DNA of 64,000 nt from Synechococcus sp. Tobar12-5m-g (GCF_024345415.1 NZ_JAGQBB010000003.1:1-64000), one strand, 5' to 3'. Positions 6,734 through 15,304 are shown, numbered from the stretch's first letter. The notes: generated from the letters alone by a model not told the origin. Translations and numbers: made by a program.

Positions 6734-8824
6734 TTGCTCGTGCCACCCGGCGAGAGCCCCCGACGGTCAAGGCTGGCGATCGGACAGCGCTGGCAGCCGT
6801 TCGTGGTGCTCGTCTCAGCGCTGGCAACGGCAGTGATCGTCTGCTTCGGGATTCCGTTGGCCTATCCCGCCCTGGGGCTTGATCCCTCCTGGCAGCAGGC
6901 GCTGGTGGAGGCCACGGACAGCAGCCGGGTGTTCGGGCGGGAGGTGATCTTCAACTTCGGTCCCCTGCATCAGGCCGCCACCGATCAGGTCTCCACCAAC
7001 CTGGTTCCCTTGCTCACCGGACGGCTCGTCTTTTCGGTGGAATGGACGGCCGCCGTGCTGATGGCCGGCCTGCTGCGGGGCCTGCAGATCCTGGCCGCCG
7101 TGGCGATCGGACAGGCCGGTAGCGCGAAACCCGATCCGATGTTCTATTCCCTAAGCAGCCTGGGAGTGCTCCTGTCGGTCGTGCACACTGCAACGGAAAC
7201 GGGCCCGCGCAGGGCCAGGACCACTCTGATGCTGATGGTGGCCATCGGGATCGCCCTGTCGACGCTGGTGAAACTCAGCTTCACAGCTGCCGCCCTGCCC
7301 GCCCTGACGTGCATGCTGTCGCTGGAGTTCCTGCGACTCTGCGCTCGACCGTCTTGCCGCCCGGCAGGGGCCTTGGCGGCCATGGCCATGATCCCGCCCG
7401 CGGCCCTCGTAGCAGCCTGGACCGGCGTGAGCTCCGGCGGACCTGAGGATTTCGCCCCGTACTTCACCGGCCTGAATGCCGAGATCGTCCTGGGCTACAG
7501 CGTGGCCACGAGCGCGATCGGACCCAGTCCCCAGATCGGGCTCGTGGCCGTCGGGGCCTACGGCCTTGCCTCGTTGGTGTCGGGCGTCCTGTGCTGGCTC
7601 ACCCACTTGAAACCCTTGTCGAGGACTTTCCCAACGCCGACCCTATCGAAGCTGGCCGCCCTGGTGCCAGCCCTGACGTTGCTGGTGATCCAGTGGGTCG
7701 TCCTGAAGGCGGGTTTCGTTCGCCTGGACGGTCACATCGTCACCGGGACGATGCTGTGCATCCTCTTTCCACTCTTCGTGCTGGCGCTGGGGGGTCAGGA
7801 TCTCTCCTCTCTCAGCAGCGGGCATCGCTGGCGGCTCGCTGCACCCATCCTCCTGTTCGCAGCCGGGGCGCTCCTGATTCTCGCCGCCCTGCATCGCAAA
7901 CTCCCCCTGCACAACCATGGGCCCGTGACCTCTCTGCTCAACACACCCGCCATAGCAGCCCTGCTGCTGCTGTCGGCCGAGCGGGAACGGATCCTCGCCA
8001 GGCGAGGCGCCTCCCACCGCGACCTGCGGGGAGAATCGGAGGACTTGTGGTTGAAGGACGGCGCCAGCGCCGACATCCTCCCCTGGGAGGTCACGGCGTT
8101 GCTGGCCAACGGCGCCCCGTACCGCCCCCGGCCCGTGCCGCAGTCCTACTCCGCCTACACCCGTCCCCTGCAGCTGGCCAATGCCGCGTACTTCGCCCCA
8201 CCCCACCCCCCCCGACCGGCTGGCCTGCCGCCGCCGCCGGAGCAGGTGGTGGTCAGCGTCAACGACATCGACGGCCGACTGCCGATCTCCCTGGACTCCC
8301 CGGCGATCCGGACGATCCTCGAGACCCATGCCTTCAGCCATACGGGCAGTCGTGGATCGCTCGTCTTCGGCCCGGGGGGGCACGGCATCCCCCTCGGGCC
8401 GAAGACGGTCGTGTCCGGTGAACTGAGCTGGAGAAGCACGGGCCAGGGAGGATTCAGCAGCACGCCGATCCCCCTGCCGGGCCAGGGGTCCATCGCCTGG
8501 CTGAGCGTCGATCTGCGCGCGACCCTCAGCCGGTCAGGCGCCTCAATCCTGTTCCGGTCGTTTCCTTTCTTCTTCGACTATCTGGATGCGAATGGTACTG
8601 TCGTCGAGAGCGACAGGATCGTGCCGAAAGCGGTGACGGACCTGCTCGTGTTTCCGTTGATCAAGAATAATGAGGAGCTGCTCGGCATGGTGGAAAGGAG
8701 AACCGGACGGCAGAAAGATCCCGTCCGCCACCAGTCACAGCTCGCGGCTGTGCGCTTCTCCGTGAACGGCTTCGTCAGGCCCTTCGATGTAAGCCCCTAC
8801 AGGATGGAGGGGATCCGGCGATGA
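6734..8824 (+). CDS. Large multi-pass membrane protein, putative GT-C-like glycosyltransferase, unrecognised family
   Basis: 696 residues from TTG 6734. About 10-12 hydrophobic helices occupy residues 20-420, followed by a soluble domain of about 270 residues. The first external loop reads LGLDPSWQQALVEATDSS then VFGREVIFNFGPLHQ. The DxSW and FxFGPL spacing is shared by a group of uncharacterised bacterial membrane proteins with GT-C-like topology. I cannot name the family with certainty. Its place between dprE1 and a sugar-nucleotide-type SDR, with a 4-nt overlap into the latter, suggests it uses or transports the polyprenyl-linked sugar. Confidence 0.5.
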   Translation: MLVPPGESPRRSRLAIGQRWQPFVVLVSALATAVIVCFGIPLAYPALGLDPSWQQALVEATDSSRVFGREVIFNFGPLHQAATDQVSTNLVPLLTGRLVFSVEWTAAVLMAGLLRGLQILAAVAIGQAGSAKPDPMFYSLSSLGVLLSVVHTATETGPRRARTTLMLMVAIGIALSTLVKLSFTAAALPALTCMLSLEFLRLCARPSCRPAGALAAMAMIPPAALVAAWTGVSSGGPEDFAPYFTGLNAEIVLGYSVATSAIGPSPQIGLVAVGAYGLASLVSGVLCWLTHLKPLSRTFPTPTLSKLAALVPALTLLVIQWVVLKAGFVRLDGHIVTGTMLCILFPLFVLALGGQDLSSLSSGHRWRLAAPILLFAAGALLILAALHRKLPLHNHGPVTSLLNTPAIAALLLLSAERERILARRGASHRDLRGESEDLWLKDGASADILPWEVTALLANGAPYRPRPVPQSYSAYTRPLQLANAAYFAPPHPPRPAGLPPPPEQVVVSVNDIDGRLPISLDSPAIRTILETHAFSHTGSRGSLVFGPGGHGIPLGPKTVVSGELSWRSTGQGGFSSTPIPLPGQGSIAWLSVDLRATLSRSGASILFRSFPFFFDYLDANGTVVESDRIVPKAVTDLLVFPLIKNNEELLGMVERRTGRQKDPVRHQSQLAAVRFSVNGFVRPFDVSPYRMEGIRR

Positions 8825-9759
8825 GGGTAATCCTCCCCGGTGGAGCGGGCCTGGTGGGCCTCAACCTGATCGCGGAGCTTCAGCAGCACCATCCCGACTG
8901 GCAGCTGCTGGTGGTGGACAAGAAGGTCGAAGCGCTGGAGGTCGGCAGGCGTCTGTTTCCTGCCGTCACCTTCGTCGGCGAGGACCTCACCCGCACCGAT
9001 GGGCAGACATGGCCGGCCCTGCTGAGCGGTTGCGATGCCTGCGTGATGCTCCAGGCCGAAATCGGCAGCATCGATCCCGGCGCCTTCGAGCGCAACAACA
9101 TCACCAGCACCGAGGTGGTGCTCGCCGAACTGCGTCGGCAGGGCATCCCCAGGCTGGTCCACGTGAGCAGCTCGGTGGTGAACTCGGTGGCCACCGACCT
9201 CTACACGAGCACCAAGCGCCGACAGGAGCAACTCGTCAGGCGTGCCTGGCCCGACGCCGTCGTGCTGCGCCCCACGCTGATGTTCGGCTGGTTCGACCGC
9301 AAGCACCTCGGCTGGCTGGCCCGCTTCATGCAACGCCTGCCGGTGTTCCCGATCCCCGGCTCCGGTCGGTTCATCCGCCAGCCCCTCTACGTCGGCGATT
9401 TCTGCCGGATCATCGAGAGCTGCCTGGAGAATCCCTCCTTCAGCGGCACCTACGACATCACCGGCACCGAGCGGGTGAGCTACATCAGCCTGATGCGCCA
9501 GTTGCGCACGGCCGTGTCCGCGCGGCCACTGATCCTCCACCTGCCGATTCCCCTGTTCGGCTGGCTTCTGCAGCTCTGGGCCCTGATCAGCCGTCAGCCG
9601 GCCTTCACCCGGGATCAACTCCGTGCCCTCACGGCCGGCGACGAGTTCCCGGTGATCGACTGGCCCAGCATCTTCTCGGTGACGCCCACGCCCCTGGCCG
9701 AGGCCCTGCGGATCGCCTATCGGGACCCGCGCTACCGCGACGTGGTGATCCCCTTCTGA
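8821..9759 (+). CDS. NAD-dependent epimerase/dehydratase (extended SDR)
   Basis: 312 residues. The Rossmann motif at the start is GGAGLVGLNLIAEL (GxxGxxG). HVSSSVVNSV and YTSTKRRQE give the Ser and the YxxxK catalytic pair at about 118-140. The C-terminal part FIRQPLYVGDFCRII and GTYDITGTERVSY is typical of nucleoside-diphosphate-sugar epimerases/dehydratases. It overlaps the gene before (ATGA) and shares one base with the gene after, so it is made with the operon. The substrate is unknown; modification of the lipid-linked sugar or of the acceptor glycan is plausible. Confidence 0.75.
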   Translation: MRVILPGGAGLVGLNLIAELQQHHPDWQLLVVDKKVEALEVGRRLFPAVTFVGEDLTRTDGQTWPALLSGCDACVMLQAEIGSIDPGAFERNNITSTEVVLAELRRQGIPRLVHVSSSVVNSVATDLYTSTKRRQEQLVRRAWPDAVVLRPTLMFGWFDRKHLGWLARFMQRLPVFPIPGSGRFIRQPLYVGDFCRIIESCLENPSFSGTYDITGTERVSYISLMRQLRTAVSARPLILHLPIPLFGWLLQLWALISRQPAFTRDQLRALTAGDEFPVIDWPSIFSVTPTPLAEALRIAYRDPRYRDVVIPF

Positions 9760-11063
9760 TGAGCAGCTCCCCCAGCATCGCCGTCATTGGCGGCGGCCCG
9801 ATGGGTCTGGCCGTGGCCTACGAGCTCTGTCTGCAGGGCTTCCGGCCCGTGTTGCTTGAAGCCGACGATCGGCTCGGCGGCATGGCGGCCAGCTTCGATT
9901 TCGCCGGTGTTCAGCTGGAGCGCTATTACCACTTCCATTGCCTCAGTGACCGTGCCTTCTTCCAGCTGCTGCAGGAACTGAACCTGCAGGATTCCCTGCG
10001 CTGGAAACAGACCCGGATGGGATTCTTTCTCGATGGGCGCCTCTATCCCTGGGGCACGGCCGCAGCCGTGCTCGGTTTCCGGCGACTGCCTTTGGCAACG
10101 CGCCTGCGCTATCTGCTCCATGCCGCGCGTTGCCTCACGATCCGCGACTGGCACCACCTCGATGGCCTGTCGGCGACGACCTGGCTGAAACGCTGGCTCG
10201 GCGAACAGGGGTACCGCGTGCTGTGGGAAAACCTCTTCGCCTACAAGTTTTATCACCACAGCGATTCGCTCTCGGCCGCCTGGATCTGGAGCCGGATCCG
10301 CCGCATCGGCCAGTCACGCCGCGGCCTGAAGGAAACCCTGGGTTATCTGGAAGGGGGATCGCAGCGCTGGATCGAGACCCTCGCCGCCGAGATCCGCCGG
10401 CGCGGCGGCACGATCCGGCTTCACAGCCCGGTGAGTCGGCTGGGCGGCAGCGACGGGGCAGGTGGGGTGGTGCTGTCCACGCCGGCGGGAGAAGAACGTT
10501 TCGATACCGCCATCTCCACTGTGCCGCTGCCGTTGGTGGCTCCCATGCTGGTGGCCGGCGGCGCTGATGCGGCGCTGGTGCGGCCGTTCGAAGCGCAGCT
10601 CTCGGTGGCCTGCGCCTGCGTGGTGATCCAGACGAGACAACCGATCACCCCGAACTTCTGGACCAACGTGAATGACGAGCGCTTCCGGATCCCCGGCATC
10701 ATCGAAATGTCGAATCTGCAGCCGCTGCAACCCCACATCACCTACGTGCCCTTCTACATGCCGGCCGATCATCCCGACTATGGTCGTCCGAGCGCGGCCT
10801 TCATCGACGATTCGATCGCCTGCCTGAAGGCGATCAATCCGTCCCTCCAGGACGGGGACATCGTTGCTGCCCACTGCAGCCGCTACCGCCATGCCCAGCC
10901 CGTGTGCGGCCTCCATTTCCTGGGCAGTCTGCCGCCGCTGCAGCCCCTGCCGAACCTCTGGATTGCGGACACCACCGTGTACTACCCGGAGGACCGGGGC
11001 ATCTCCGAGAGCGTGCAGTTCGGTCGCACACTGGCGCGTGAGGTCGCAGGCAGGCTGCGATGA
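9759..11063 (+). CDS. NAD(P)/FAD-dependent oxidoreductase, amine-oxidase / protoporphyrinogen-oxidase-like
   Basis: 434 residues from ATG 9759, sharing the A of the upstream TGA. The N-terminal dinucleotide-binding motif is AVIGGGPMGLAVAYELCLQG, then EADDRLGGMAASF. The C-terminal FAD contact region includes LWIADTTVYYPEDRGISESV. This group is often found in polysaccharide or glycolipid loci, unlike true HemG/HemY, and its chemistry there is not established. The long upstream extension in the same frame overlaps the epimerase gene and is not expected to be translated. Confidence 0.7.
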   Translation: MSSSPSIAVIGGGPMGLAVAYELCLQGFRPVLLEADDRLGGMAASFDFAGVQLERYYHFHCLSDRAFFQLLQELNLQDSLRWKQTRMGFFLDGRLYPWGTAAAVLGFRRLPLATRLRYLLHAARCLTIRDWHHLDGLSATTWLKRWLGEQGYRVLWENLFAYKFYHHSDSLSAAWIWSRIRRIGQSRRGLKETLGYLEGGSQRWIETLAAEIRRRGGTIRLHSPVSRLGGSDGAGGVVLSTPAGEERFDTAISTVPLPLVAPMLVAGGADAALVRPFEAQLSVACACVVIQTRQPITPNFWTNVNDERFRIPGIIEMSNLQPLQPHITYVPFYMPADHPDYGRPSAAFIDDSIACLKAINPSLQDGDIVAAHCSRYRHAQPVCGLHFLGSLPPLQPLPNLWIADTTVYYPEDRGISESVQFGRTLAREVAGRLR

Positions 11064-11473
11064 CGACCACGGGGAGTCAACGGCGGGAATTCACGGCATT
11101 CGTGATCACCGGCGGGCTGGCGGCCCTGGTGAACGTGGTGAGCAGGGTCGGCTTCTCCACGGTGGTGCACTTCGAGCTGGCGGTCCTGCTGGCCTACGGC
11201 TGCGGCATGCTCACGGCCTATCTCCTGGCCCGGAGGTTCGTGTTCGTGAACAGCCGCGTCAGCGTGCGGCGTTCCTTCGCCGCCTTCTGCCTCGTGAATG
11301 CCTTCGCGGTGCTGCAGACCTGGGTGGTGAGCCTCGGGCTGCGCAACTGGCTGCTGCCCTTGCTCGGCATCGTGGTGTTCCGGGATCTGATCGCCCATGC
11401 CATCGGCGTCGCCGTGCCGGTGGTCAGCAGCTACTTCGGGCACAAGCACATCTCCTTCCGTGATCACCCCTGA
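11060..11473 (+). CDS. GtrA-family membrane protein
   Basis: 137 residues with four hydrophobic helices. The GtrA pattern is seen in FVITGGLAALVNVVSR at the start, AYLLARRFVFVNS in the middle and SYFGHKHISF at the end. GtrA proteins act in flipping or handling of polyprenyl-phosphate sugars. A GtrA protein (Rv3789) lies next to dprE1/dprE2 in Mycobacterium tuberculosis, so its presence here supports the arabinose-lipid reading. It overlaps the preceding gene by ATGA, and the next gene starts inside it. Confidence 0.85.
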   Translation: MTTTGSQRREFTAFVITGGLAALVNVVSRVGFSTVVHFELAVLLAYGCGMLTAYLLARRFVFVNSRVSVRRSFAAFCLVNAFAVLQTWVVSLGLRNWLLPLLGIVVFRDLIAHAIGVAVPVVSSYFGHKHISFRDHP

Positions 11474-13025
11474 CGACGGCCGTCCGGTGGTGGCCGCCTT
11501 CGACTTCGACGGCACCTTGATCCCTGGCGACTGCCTGCTGATGCTGCACCGCCAGCTCAAGGGGGTCGCAGGCTTGGCCCTGGACTGGTTGCACCTGATC
11601 GCCCCATTCCAGGCCTGGGTAGGGGGCAGCCTGAGCACGGCCGCCTTCAAGGAGCGTTACCTGGGCGTGCTGCTGCGGGGCACGACCAGGGAGGCACGCT
11701 CCGCCGCGCTCGGCCAGAAACTCCCAGCCGCGCAGTGGCGCGCCCTGCGGCCCCGAGCCCTTGCGCGGTTGCGCTGGCATCAGGCCCAGGGCCACCGCGT
11801 CGTGATCATCTCCGCCTCGCCCCGCGCCCTGATCGCTCCGCTGGCCGCTCGACTGGGGGTGGACCTGCTCGCCACCGAAACCAGCGATCCCCTGGCGCAC
11901 GGGCCGGCCACACCGCTGCGGCTCAGCTCGGCCAACTGCAAAGGGGAAGAGAAGGTGCGGCGGCTCGGGGCCTGGCTGGATCGGCCCCTGGAGGAGATCA
12001 GCCTGCATGCCTACGGCGACAGCCGGGGGGACCGCCAGCTGCTGGAGGTGAGCACGGCCCCCCACTGGCGCAGCTTCGGCCCGGATCCACTGCCCTACCC
12101 AGCCAGGAAGCCGAAAGCGGCACCACCCGGTGGCTGGATCCCGCTGCTGGCGCTCCTTCTGCTGAGCCTGGCCCTGTTCGGGCTGACAGGCCTGGACCCG
12201 GTGGAGCGGCTGAGCCTCCAGGGGGCCCTGGGTCGTGTGATGGCCTGGCTTCCGGCCATCTATGGGATCCTGGGAGTGGCCTACCTTGGGCGCTACTGGC
12301 GCTGGCGCCTGTTGCTCAGCTCCGCAGGCATCGGCCGTTGGGGCTGGCGCGATGCCAGGGCCTGGTTCGTGGGCTTCGCCCTCACTGCCACCCCCGGCAA
12401 GCTCGGTGAGCTGAGCCGGGTACAGCAGCTGCACCGGGAACTCGACTACCCGCGCCCGCCGCTGGTGCATGTCTTCGTGGCGGAACGGCTCTGCGATGGC
12501 GCGGCCGTGCTGCTGTGGCTGGCGCTGCTGGCGCCCTCCGCCCTTCGGGCTGGCCTGGGCCGGCTGCCGCCGACAGGGATCGGCCTGCTGCTGCTGGCAG
12601 GAGCAGCGACTCTCCTCGCCGCCATCTGGATCTGGAGAAGGTGGGGAGGACCCTGGCAGCACCATCTGCCCAGTGGTGCCCTGGCCAGGGCCTGCCGGCC
12701 GGCCGGCGCCGTGACTCTGGGGATCTGGGCCTGCGAATCACTGATTCTCTGGCTGCTGGTTCAGGTGGTCAGCCCCGCCCACACGGTGCCGATCCAGGCG
12801 GCGATCGGCACCTACCTGCTCTCGGGATCGCTCGGGATGCTCTCCACCCTCCCAGGCGGCGTGGGCGTGAACGAGGGGGCCACGATCCTGCTGCTGGCCC
12901 GCTTCGGCGTGCCCCCGTCCGCCGGACTCGCCATCGCCATCCTGCGCCGCCTCTGCACCGTGTGGAGTGTGACCGGGCTGGCCGTGCTGCTCGGCTGGTG
13001 GCGCGGCAGCCGTGAAGGGCCGTAG
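11460..13025 (+). CDS. Fusion of HAD-IB phosphatase and LPG-synthase/UPF0104-type membrane domain
   Basis: 521 residues starting at GTG 11460, 14 nt inside gtrA. Residues about 10-200 are a HAD hydrolase: FDFDGTLIPGD (nucleophile DxD), VIISASPRAL (motif II) and HAYGDSRGDRQLL (motif IV). Residues about 225-515 are a polytopic domain of the lysylphosphatidylglycerol-synthase-TM / YbhN family, with ALTATPGKLGELSRVQQL and LSTLPGGVGVNEGA. The HAD part is a candidate for the phosphatase that removes the 5-phosphate from polyprenylphosphoryl-5-phosphoribose, the step between UbiA and DprE1. The membrane part is a candidate flippase. Both roles are inferred from position. Confidence 0.8.
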   Translation: MITPDDGRPVVAAFDFDGTLIPGDCLLMLHRQLKGVAGLALDWLHLIAPFQAWVGGSLSTAAFKERYLGVLLRGTTREARSAALGQKLPAAQWRALRPRALARLRWHQAQGHRVVIISASPRALIAPLAARLGVDLLATETSDPLAHGPATPLRLSSANCKGEEKVRRLGAWLDRPLEEISLHAYGDSRGDRQLLEVSTAPHWRSFGPDPLPYPARKPKAAPPGGWIPLLALLLLSLALFGLTGLDPVERLSLQGALGRVMAWLPAIYGILGVAYLGRYWRWRLLLSSAGIGRWGWRDARAWFVGFALTATPGKLGELSRVQQLHRELDYPRPPLVHVFVAERLCDGAAVLLWLALLAPSALRAGLGRLPPTGIGLLLLAGAATLLAAIWIWRRWGGPWQHHLPSGALARACRPAGAVTLGIWACESLILWLLVQVVSPAHTVPIQAAIGTYLLSGSLGMLSTLPGGVGVNEGATILLLARFGVPPSAGLAIAILRRLCTVWSVTGLAVLLGWWRGSREGP

Positions 13026-13137
13026 CTGCCAGCCACGGCTGATCAGCCAGCGCGGCATTGCACTGGTCGCACGCGAGATGAACAGGAACAGCCAGATCAA
13101 CGAGGCGCGCAAGGCCTGAATCAAAGCGGGAGGCGAT

Positions 13138-13559
13138 ATGGCGGAAACATGCTTCATCGCAGAGACCCGCCACCTAACGCAAGGATCAGAGATGGCCGTG
13201 AAACGGGCAAAGAGGGCTGCCGGGCATCTCTGCGAAGTCACGGGACAGAATGCCTCCCGGCAGAGGAAATGGACCTCTCCGGCCAACATATTGTTGACCG
13301 GCGCACCCCCCCCGGACCTGGCAGACTTGACCGACAACATCCTGGTGATCACTCCAGATCGGCATCAGGAGTTTCACACCTGGATGGCCCGGGAGAACTG
13401 CACCCGAATCATTTTCTGAACTTCGCCGAAGCCGTGTGTGCTGATCTGTTCGATCCGGTGAACCCCAGGCAAAAGAAACAGCTGCAGACCTTGACCCGAC
13501 GACTGAAGAGATTACAGCAGGAATGGGAGGGGCGCCAGGTGAGGTATCACAGGGACTAA
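13138..13559 (+). pseudogene. Frameshifted HNH-type endonuclease-like gene
   Basis: Pieces of one recognisable protein lie in different frames: LCEVTGQNASR, then EMDLSGQHIVDRRTPP, then DLADLTDNILVITPDRHQEF, then NFAEAVCADLFDP to EWEGRQVRYHRD. Together they match a compact HNH-like protein with the CxVTG, HI and N/H elements. At least three frame changes are needed, one of them at the run of eight C at 13,305-13,312. It is therefore a pseudogene if the sequence is accurate. It is unrelated to the operon upstream. Confidence 0.55.
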
Positions 13560-13584
13560 CTAGGAGCTGAGCCGCACCGCCGTT

Positions 13585-13606
13585 CTACCGAACGTCGTTC
13601 GGCTAG
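13585..13606. other. Perfect 7-bp hairpin after the HNH remnant
   Basis: CCGAACG and CGTTCGG pair around a single T (13,588-13,602). There is no T-run, so a factor-independent terminator is not supported. It may be a REP-like element or part of mobile DNA. Confidence 0.4.
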
Positions 13607-13690
13607 CAGGTGGTGTCGGCTCCAGCGATGAGTTGGTTCGCCGCGCAAACAGTCTAAGCATTAGATACAACCGTGAAAACGCGGTCGAAT

Positions 13691-13848
13691 CAACTACAAA
13701 ATAGGCGGTTCCCTGATCCACTCACCCCCCGGTTGAGAACGCCGCCTATGCAACCCCATCTCCCCCATGGTGATTGGTGAACCCCTATTGGCATGGGGAT
13801 TCTGCCGGAATTTGCTGCGTGAGGCCGAGTGCATCACGAAACTGAGAT
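13691..13848. repeat. Diverged about 155-bp repeat, copy A (IS-end-like)
   Basis: It shares with 18,251-18,412 a series of blocks in the same order: CAACTAC, CGGTTCC-TGATCCA, the segment GAACGCCGCCT-TGCA, CCATGGTG and a final block ending ACCGAAATTGAG-like. Its last 50 bases also resemble 20,234-20,284 next to an IS66-like remnant (GATTCTGCC then AGGCCGAGTGCAT). I infer ends of related insertion sequences. 13,850-14,080 holds only a degraded minus-strand reading (AWRYRIRPEALPDGITPEQL) with a stop, no intact gene. Confidence 0.5.
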
Positions 13849-14088
13849 GCAGGCCGATCCAGGGGCTGTGAACAGCTTCACATAGGAGATTTTTGGGGAC
13901 AGTTGATCGACCCAGGCCCCCTCTAGCTGCTCCGGGGTGATGCCATCCGGTAAGGCTTCCGGGCGGATCCTGTAACGCCAGGCGTGGCCATCGGTCCCCC
14001 TCGATCGGTGGGCTTCCAGCTAGAAGCCGCATAGCCGCAGCAGGCGCCGCAGGGTGGCGGTGCCGGTCTTGGCGGGGGGGCTCACCCC

Positions 14089-14241
14089 AGGGCCTGGGTC
14101 AAGCCGAACCCTGCGCCTTCTGGAGGCCGATACCGTTGCAAGGACATCGGCAGCTTCGCCCTGGCCAAGGAGCTGCTGCGCCAGGGCCATACCTACCTCG
14201 ATGGGAATGCGGACGGAGTTGCCAGCGAGTCGCTGCGGTGA
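14089..14241 (+). pseudogene. 3' remnant of an SNase-Excalibur gene
   Basis: The reading ends with a proline linker (KPNPAPSGG) and an Excalibur calcium-binding motif, RYRCKDIGSFALAKELL then GHTYLDGNADGVASESLR and a stop at 14,241. The expected second Cys of the DxDxDGxxCE motif is Ser here. The nuclease part is missing. Its stop lies exactly 1,768 bp before the corresponding Excalibur end at 16,009, so it belongs to the tandem duplication. Confidence 0.65.
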
Positions 14242-14293
14242 AGGAGGCTGTCGAAACCCGCCAGCTAACCCATTGGGTGCCAGCCGATGGCTT

Positions 14294-14774
14294 AAGTAAG
14301 AGACGGAGTGTAAAGCTGGTTTCTTGATCTACAGAGGGGACGCCACTCCGGTTCGACACGAACCAATGCGCCTCTCTCTCATAGCGACTGCTGCCCTGGC
14401 CACCCTCACCCTGGCTCCGCTACCTGCCGGTGCAAAGGTGGTTGACGAAGGGAAGCCCAGCCCCGGCGGCTTCTATTGGCAGAAGGTCCAGAAAAGCAAT
14501 GGCAGCACCCAGTACCTCTGCCGCTCAACCAAGGATGATGCGATCCAGAAGAACGCGAAGTGTGATGGGGCGAAAGCTGCCAAGCATTAGCCGCGCACTT
14601 GCTCTCTGCGCCTCAGTGCTGCTCCTGGCTGGGCCTGCTTCTGCCGGTGAATTCCATGGCGAGCAACCCGTGCCAAGTCGCTGGAAGTTGGCGGTTCAGC
14701 AGGCGGGCGAGCGATCTCCAGAGCCTCCGCCACAGGTGCTGGAGTGGATCAAGCAGGCAAAAGCCTTCGAATCC
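14294..14774. repeat. Tandem segmental duplication, identical block, copy 1
   Basis: 481 bp identical by eye to 16,062-16,542, offset 1,768 bp. It carries the leader region, the whole small secreted gene and the first 70 codons of the TPR gene. Similarity continues to the left into the Excalibur-coding region with substitutions but no net length change. Confidence 0.85.
14366..14590 (+). CDS. Small secreted protein of unknown function, copy 1
   Basis: 74 residues from ATG 14,366. Residues 1-23 are a Sec signal peptide (MRLSLIATAALATLTLAPLP then AGA). The mature part is short and hydrophilic with two Cys (QYLCRSTKDD, NAKCDGAKA), which could form a disulfide. The protein is identical to the copy at 16,134. 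The TPR gene starts inside its 3' end. The function is not recognisable. Confidence 0.65.
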   Translation: MRLSLIATAALATLTLAPLPAGAKVVDEGKPSPGGFYWQKVQKSNGSTQYLCRSTKDDAIQKNAKCDGAKAAKH

Positions 14775-15290
14775 CAGGGTGCGTATGGGAAGGCGGCGGA
14801 GTTGTGGGAAAAGCACTTGGGCTGGGCTGAGAAAGTGCTCGGGCCCAATCACCCCAATACCGGCGCAAGCCTCAACAACCTTGCGGAGATGTATAGGACC
14901 CTGGGGGCCTACTCCAAAGCCGAGCCCCTCTACCTCCGCGCCCTGGCGATAGATGAGAAGACGCTGGGTTCTGATCACCCCAATACCGCCCAGATCCTTA
15001 ACAACCTCGCGCTGCTGTACCTCAACCAGGGTGCATACGCCAAGGCCGAGCCCCTCTTGAAGCGAGCCCTGGCGATCTACGAGAAGGCGCTGGGGCCCGA
15101 TCACCCCGATACCGCCCAGAGCCTCAACAACCTCGCGGCGCTGTACCTCAACCAGGGTGCATACGCCAAGGCCGAGCCCCTCTTGAAGCGAGCCCTGGCG
15201 ATCTTCGAGAAGGCACTGGGGCCTGATCACCCCGATACAGCCTCAACGCGCGATCGACTGGAACAGTGCCGGAAAGCGCTCAACAACTGA
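14565..15290 (+). CDS. Secreted kinesin-light-chain-type TPR protein, 4 repeats
   Basis: 241 residues. I chose ATG 14,565 because it gives MGRKLPSISRALALCASVLL, a signal peptide ending near ASAGEF; it overlaps the upstream gene by 26 nt. After a 45-residue stretch there are four 42-residue TPR units of the KLC/TPR_12 kind (GAYAKAEPLLKRALAIYEKA, LGPDHPDTAQSLNNLAALY). Such TPRs mediate protein-protein contacts. It is paralogous to the nine-repeat copy at 16,333, with identical first 70 codons. Confidence 0.8.
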   Translation: MGRKLPSISRALALCASVLLLAGPASAGEFHGEQPVPSRWKLAVQQAGERSPEPPPQVLEWIKQAKAFESQGAYGKAAELWEKHLGWAEKVLGPNHPNTGASLNNLAEMYRTLGAYSKAEPLYLRALAIDEKTLGSDHPNTAQILNNLALLYLNQGAYAKAEPLLKRALAIYEKALGPDHPDTAQSLNNLAALYLNQGAYAKAEPLLKRALAIFEKALGPDHPDTASTRDRLEQCRKALNN

Positions 15291-15304
15291 GATTCTGGCT
15301 TGCC

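Noticed and set aside
11424-12665. 413-residue minus-strand open frame
   Set aside because: Antisense to the HAD-flippase fusion; Gln/Gly-rich shadow.
13588-13602. Hairpin as a factor-independent terminator
   Set aside because: Strong stem but a one-base loop and no T-tract.
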